From contig CAJTSP010000121.1 in the NCBI GenBank assembly GCA_910578965.1, forward strand, positions 1 to 8,188: 8,188 nt of DNA, given 5' to 3'. This stretch comes from an uncultured Oscillospiraceae bacterium. Its GTDB lineage: Bacteria > Bacillota > Clostridia > Oscillospirales > Ruminococcaceae. The first letter of the stretch is position 1. Each line of letters begins with the position of its first letter. Both the position numbers and the translations under genes were made by a program. Shown here piece after piece: positions 6,079 to 8,188 of the stretch. The notes beneath the pieces are model-generated. The model made no database searches. It was not told the DNA's origin and worked only from the letters and a program-made list of their open reading frames with translations.

Positions 6079-6396
6079 CCACTCGGTTAAAAATCGGGAG
6101 ATTGAACAAACTGCCGGCCCGGCCGCCCGGCAAACCGCCGAACCGGCGCTCTTGCAGAAAAGCGCCCCACGGCGTATGCCGCCGGGCCCATCTTGCAGAA
6201 ATGTAAGAAAAACGTAAGGCATTTCGCTGGAAGCGTTTGCCGCGGCGCGGTATGCTGGTGGTACGGCCGGAGCCACCCTTTGGAACAACGCCCACGCTGC
6301 CCCCCGCCCAAATGGGTTTGCGGAGGATGGGACGCTTTGGGAAGCACGGACGTTTTGGGCAGAGGGAGGGCCGCGCCGCCCGAGCGGATGTGATGG

Positions 6397-6424
6397 CGGC
6401 CCGCCGCAAGGCCGGCCGATTTTT
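6397..6424 (+). terminator. Possible terminator or attenuator just before the glycosyltransferase gene
   Basis: CGGCC (6397-6401) can pair with GGCCG (6410-6414 or 6414-6418), and the second option leads almost directly into TTTTT at 6420-6424. It lies only a few bases before the Shine-Dalgarno (6429-6433), so it could attenuate transcription into the gene. The stem is only 5 bp in a very GC-rich context, so the call is weak. Confidence 0.25.
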
Positions 6425-6442
6425 GCAGGGAGGGATGTCCTG

Positions 6443-7237
6443 ATGAGGCCTATCATACACCGTTTGTTCCGCTGGCTGTTGGCTACAGCGGTTTTGGCCC
6501 TGCTGGCACTGGCCTGTTTGGGGCTGGTGGTTGCCTGCAGGGGTTACTGCCTCTACCGGCAGGCCCTAAACAGCAGCAGTATTGCCGAAAAGATCGAGGA
6601 GATACACCGAACCCCCGGCTTTACCCCGCTGGAGAAGCTGCCTGCATTTTACATACAGGCGGTGCTGGCGGTGGAGGACCATCGGTTTTACAGCCATCCC
6701 GGCTTTGACCCTATCGCCATTGCCCGCGCTTTGTGGAACGACCTTTTGGCCGGCCGCTTTGTGGAGGGAGGCAGCACCATTACCCAGCAACTGGCTAAAA
6801 ACCTCTGGTTTACGCAGGAAAAACGCCTGACACGCAAGGCGGCCGAGCTGTTTATGGCCCTGGAGCTGGAAAATGTCTGCACCAAGCGCGAAATCTTGGA
6901 GCTGTACGTCAATTCCATCTATTTTGGCAGCGGGTATACCGGCGTTGGGCAGGCGGCCGAAGGCTATTACGGCGTTCCACCCCAGGAGCTGGATATGGCC
7001 GGCTGCGCGATGCTGGCTGGTATTCCCAACGCTCCCAGTGCCTATGCTTTGGACGAAAACCCCGGGCTTGCGTCCCAGCGCCAGAGGCAGGTACTGCGGC
7101 AGATGGTACGGCGGCATTACCTTACCCAGCGGCAGTCTGACGTCATTTTGTTGGGCGGCAATGTCCGTTTTTCGTCGCCTGCTGCGGCCGGCCCCCGCTG
7201 CCGGGCGGGCAAGAGGGTCCTTGGCAGCCCTGCGTGA
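6443..7237 (+). CDS. Monofunctional GT51 peptidoglycan glycosyltransferase
   Basis: Polymerises lipid II into glycan strands on the outer face of the membrane. This 264-residue protein has a single N-terminal membrane segment (about 10-32, anchor or uncleaved signal) followed by the complete GT51 motif set: EDHRFYSHPGFD at 78-89 with catalytic Glu78, GGSTITQQLAKN at 109-120, KRLTRKAAELFMALELE at 127-143 with the second Glu135, REILELYVNSIYFG at 149-162, and GVGQAAEGYYG with LAGIPNAPSAYAL at 167-203. It ends about 60 residues later, with no penicillin-binding transpeptidase domain, so it is of the MtgA/SgtB type rather than a class A PBP. GGAGG (6429-6433) precedes the ATG by 9 nt. It is transcribed away from iclR and has no evident operon partner except possibly the downstream transporter. 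Confidence 0.9.
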   Translation: MRPIIHRLFRWLLATAVLALLALACLGLVVACRGYCLYRQALNSSSIAEKIEEIHRTPGFTPLEKLPAFYIQAVLAVEDHRFYSHPGFDPIAIARALWNDLLAGRFVEGGSTITQQLAKNLWFTQEKRLTRKAAELFMALELENVCTKREILELYVNSIYFGSGYTGVGQAAEGYYGVPPQELDMAGCAMLAGIPNAPSAYALDENPGLASQRQRQVLRQMVRRHYLTQRQSDVILLGGNVRFSSPAAAGPRCRAGKRVLGSPA

Positions 7238-7267
7238 GCGGGCGCTTGCATTTGTATGGGCGGAGGG

Positions 7268-7299
7268 GGCGGGCAAATTGCCGCCGGCTATTGTTTTTT
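7268..7299 (+). terminator. Weak terminator candidate after the glycosyltransferase gene
   Basis: GGCGG (7268-7272) and CCGCC (7281-7285) form a 5-bp stem with an 8-nt loop, followed after 8 nt by TTTTTT (7294-7299). The gap between stem and T-run is longer than usual, and the T-run overlaps the proposed -35 of the next gene, so termination here is doubtful. Confidence 0.3.
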
Positions 7300-7319
7300 G
7301 AGAGGATTTGTGCTATCCT
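7291..7319 (+). promoter_or_regulatory. Candidate promoter of the PTS_EIIC_2 gene
   Basis: TTGTTT (7291-7296) and TATCCT (7314-7319) are exactly 17 nt apart and about 45 nt before the start codon. Both boxes are partial matches to the sigma-A consensus. The start site would fall close to the palindrome at 7336-7349. Confidence 0.4.
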
Positions 7320-7335
7320 GTCATCTGTATAGAGC

Positions 7336-7349
7336 GATGTCAAGACATC
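7336..7349. promoter_or_regulatory. Palindromic operator candidate GATGTC-AA-GACATC
   Basis: A perfect 6-bp inverted repeat with a 2-bp centre lies between the candidate promoter and the ribosome binding site of the transporter gene, a position suited to a repressor. The cognate regulator is unknown; I saw no second copy in the window. Confidence 0.5.
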
Positions 7350-7363
7350 TTGGGGGGATACGG

Positions 7364-8188
7364 ATGAAGGATCAAACAAACCCGGCAAAATCTGCGCAGC
7401 CTGCTGCACGAGGGGGTGTCAAGGGTTTTTTGGGCCGAAAAAACATTGTTTTTTCGGCCCAAAGGTACGGCATCGACGCGCTGGGCGCAATGGCGCAGGG
7501 GCTATTTGCCTCGCTGCTCATCGGTACCATTATCAACACGGCGGGCGCCCAGTTCGGCATCGCCTTTTTAACCCGGCCGGTGGCCGTTATTGCCGGGGCC
7601 GAGTATACGGTGGGCGGCCTTGCCTCGGCCATGAGCGGCCCGGCTATGGCCTGCGCAATCGGGTACGCGTTGCAGGCTCCGCCCCTTGTGCTGTTCAGCA
7701 TGGTCACGGTGGGCTTTGCTGCAAATGCCCTGGGCGGGGCGGGCGGCCCGCTTTTAGTGCTCTTTGTGGCCATCGTTTCGGCCGAGCTGGGTAAGGCGGT
7801 AAGCAAGGAGACCAGGGTGGATATCCTTGTTACCCCGCTGGTTACCATTTTTGCGGGTATCCTGCTCTCGGCTCTCTGCGCCCCGGCCATTGGCCGTGCG
7901 GCCAGCTCGGTGGGGCGCATCATCATGTGGGCTACCGAGCTGCAGCCCTTTTTTATGGGGGTCGTCGTTTCGGTCGTTATTGGCATGGCGCTTACTTTGC
8001 CCATCAGCTCGGCAGCCATCTGCGCCGCGTTGGGGCTTACCGGGCTGGCCGGCGGCGCGGCGGTGGCCGGCTGCTGTGCCCAGATGGTGGGCTTTGCCGT
8101 GATGAGCTGGCCCGAAAACGGGGTTGGCGGGCTGGTGAGCCAGGGCATCGGCACCAGCATGCTACAGATGGGCAACATCGTCAAAAAC
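7364..8188 (+). CDS. PTS_EIIC_2-family membrane transporter subunit (partial, C-terminus off the window)
   Basis: An integral membrane protein of the family annotated as PTS sugar transporter subunit IIC (PTS_EIIC_2). The 275 visible residues are almost the whole protein. After a polar N-terminus, YGIDALGAMAQGLFASLLIGT (35-55) is the first conserved membrane segment. It is followed by PAMACAIGYALQAPPLVLF, the loop GKAVSKETRVDILVTPLVT (143-161), MWATELQPFFMG (188-199), ALTLPISSAAICAALGLTG (209-227) and GIGTSMLQMGNIVKN at the edge. Several hydrophobic stretches suggest about eight or more membrane helices. GGGGGG (7352-7357) precedes the ATG by 6 nt. No EIIA, EIIB or HPr gene is visible, and phosphotransferase activity for this family is assumed from fold rather than shown here. 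The substrate is unknown. Codons 22-34 carry a perfect inverted repeat. Confidence 0.85.
   Translation, partial: MKDQTNPAKSAQPAARGGVKGFLGRKNIVFSAQRYGIDALGAMAQGLFASLLIGTIINTAGAQFGIAFLTRPVAVIAGAEYTVGGLASAMSGPAMACAIGYALQAPPLVLFSMVTVGFAANALGGAGGPLLVLFVAIVSAELGKAVSKETRVDILVTPLVTIFAGILLSALCAPAIGRAASSVGRIIMWATELQPFFMGVVVSVVIGMALTLPISSAAICAALGLTGLAGGAAVAGCCAQMVGFAVMSWPENGVGGLVSQGIGTSMLQMGNIVKN
7429..7463. repeat. Perfect 16-bp inverted repeat inside the transporter coding sequence
   Basis: TTTGGGCCGAAAAAAC (7429-7444) and its exact reverse complement (7448-7463) flank a 3-nt loop, with two further possible G-U pairs outside (7427-7428 with 7464-7465). It spans codons 22-34, encoding FLGRKNIVFSAQ. 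In mRNA it would make a very stable hairpin about 65 nt after the start codon. There is no trailing T-run, so it is not an ordinary terminator. Confidence 0.85.

Larger units (their letters stand above)
5841..6442. other. Structured divergent intergenic region without a recognised gene
   Basis: About 600 bp separate the iclR control region from the glycosyltransferase gene. Open frames here match no family and lack convincing ribosome binding sites. Perfect stems include GGCCCG/CGGGCC (5881-5907), GGCAGCG/CGCTGCC (5913-5933), CCCGCC/GGCGGG with a 2-nt loop (5932-5945), GCCATGC-AAAA-GCATGGC (6008-6025) and GGCGCT/AGCGCC (6145-6166). An 11-bp direct repeat TCTTGCAGAAA occurs at 6150-6160 and 6191-6201. 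A minus-strand promoter is at 6051-6078. The density of structure suggests a long leader or small RNA rather than passive spacer. Confidence 0.5.

Noticed and set aside
5919..6217. Small plus-strand frames (95 and 75 codons) in the divergent intergenic region
   Set aside because: No ribosome binding site at sensible spacing, no family match, and they run through perfect hairpins.
6566..7276. A 236-codon minus-strand open frame opposite the GT51 gene, and a similar one opposite the PTS_EIIC_2 gene (7372-8184)
   Set aside because: The plus-strand proteins carry full family motif sets; the antisense frames show none.

Overview
The window looks like a chromosomal segment of a GC-rich gut-type Clostridia (Oscillospirales / Ruminococcaceae, in the Faecalibacterium–Subdoligranulum–Gemmiger neighbourhood). 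This is an inference from the high-GC coding sequence, strong GGAGG-type ribosome binding sites, Firmicutes-type promoters and the gene families. No rRNA, tRNA, CRISPR array or transposase gene was seen.

Layout. (1) Positions 1-1830, minus strand: 610 residues of an iron-sulfur DinG/XPD-type DNA helicase with an N-terminal PD-(D/E)XK nuclease-like domain. Its C-terminus lies beyond the left edge. (2) 1941-2168: a large imperfect palindrome, MITE-like, between the helicase promoter and the next gene. (3) 2165-2806, minus: an XRE-type regulator in visibly more AT-rich sequence, with a good promoter at 2842-2870. (4) 2871-3250: no gene; it holds the terminator of the next operon. (5) 3251-5706, minus: a three-gene operon, IclR regulator, then 2-keto-3-deoxygluconate (KDG) kinase, then KDPG/KDPGal aldolase. 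(6) 5707-6442: a 735-bp divergent intergenic region with a candidate IclR operator, several perfect hairpins and a second minus-strand promoter. (7) 6443-7237, plus: a short membrane-anchored GT51 peptidoglycan glycosyltransferase without a transpeptidase domain. (8) 7364 to the right edge, plus: a PTS_EIIC_2-family membrane protein, missing only its extreme C-terminus, preceded by a 14-bp palindrome and carrying a perfect 16-bp inverted repeat inside its early codons.

How the genes work together. The kinase phosphorylates a 2-keto-3-deoxy sugar acid and the aldolase cleaves the product to pyruvate and glyceraldehyde-3-phosphate. This is the common lower end of hexuronate or galactonate breakdown. 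The IclR gene in front is the obvious candidate controller and probably autoregulates. The helicase, the glycosyltransferase and the transporter have no evident functional link to that pathway. The most unusual structures are non-coding: the palindrome at 1941-2168, the inverted repeat at 7429-7463 and the structured region at 5880-6080.
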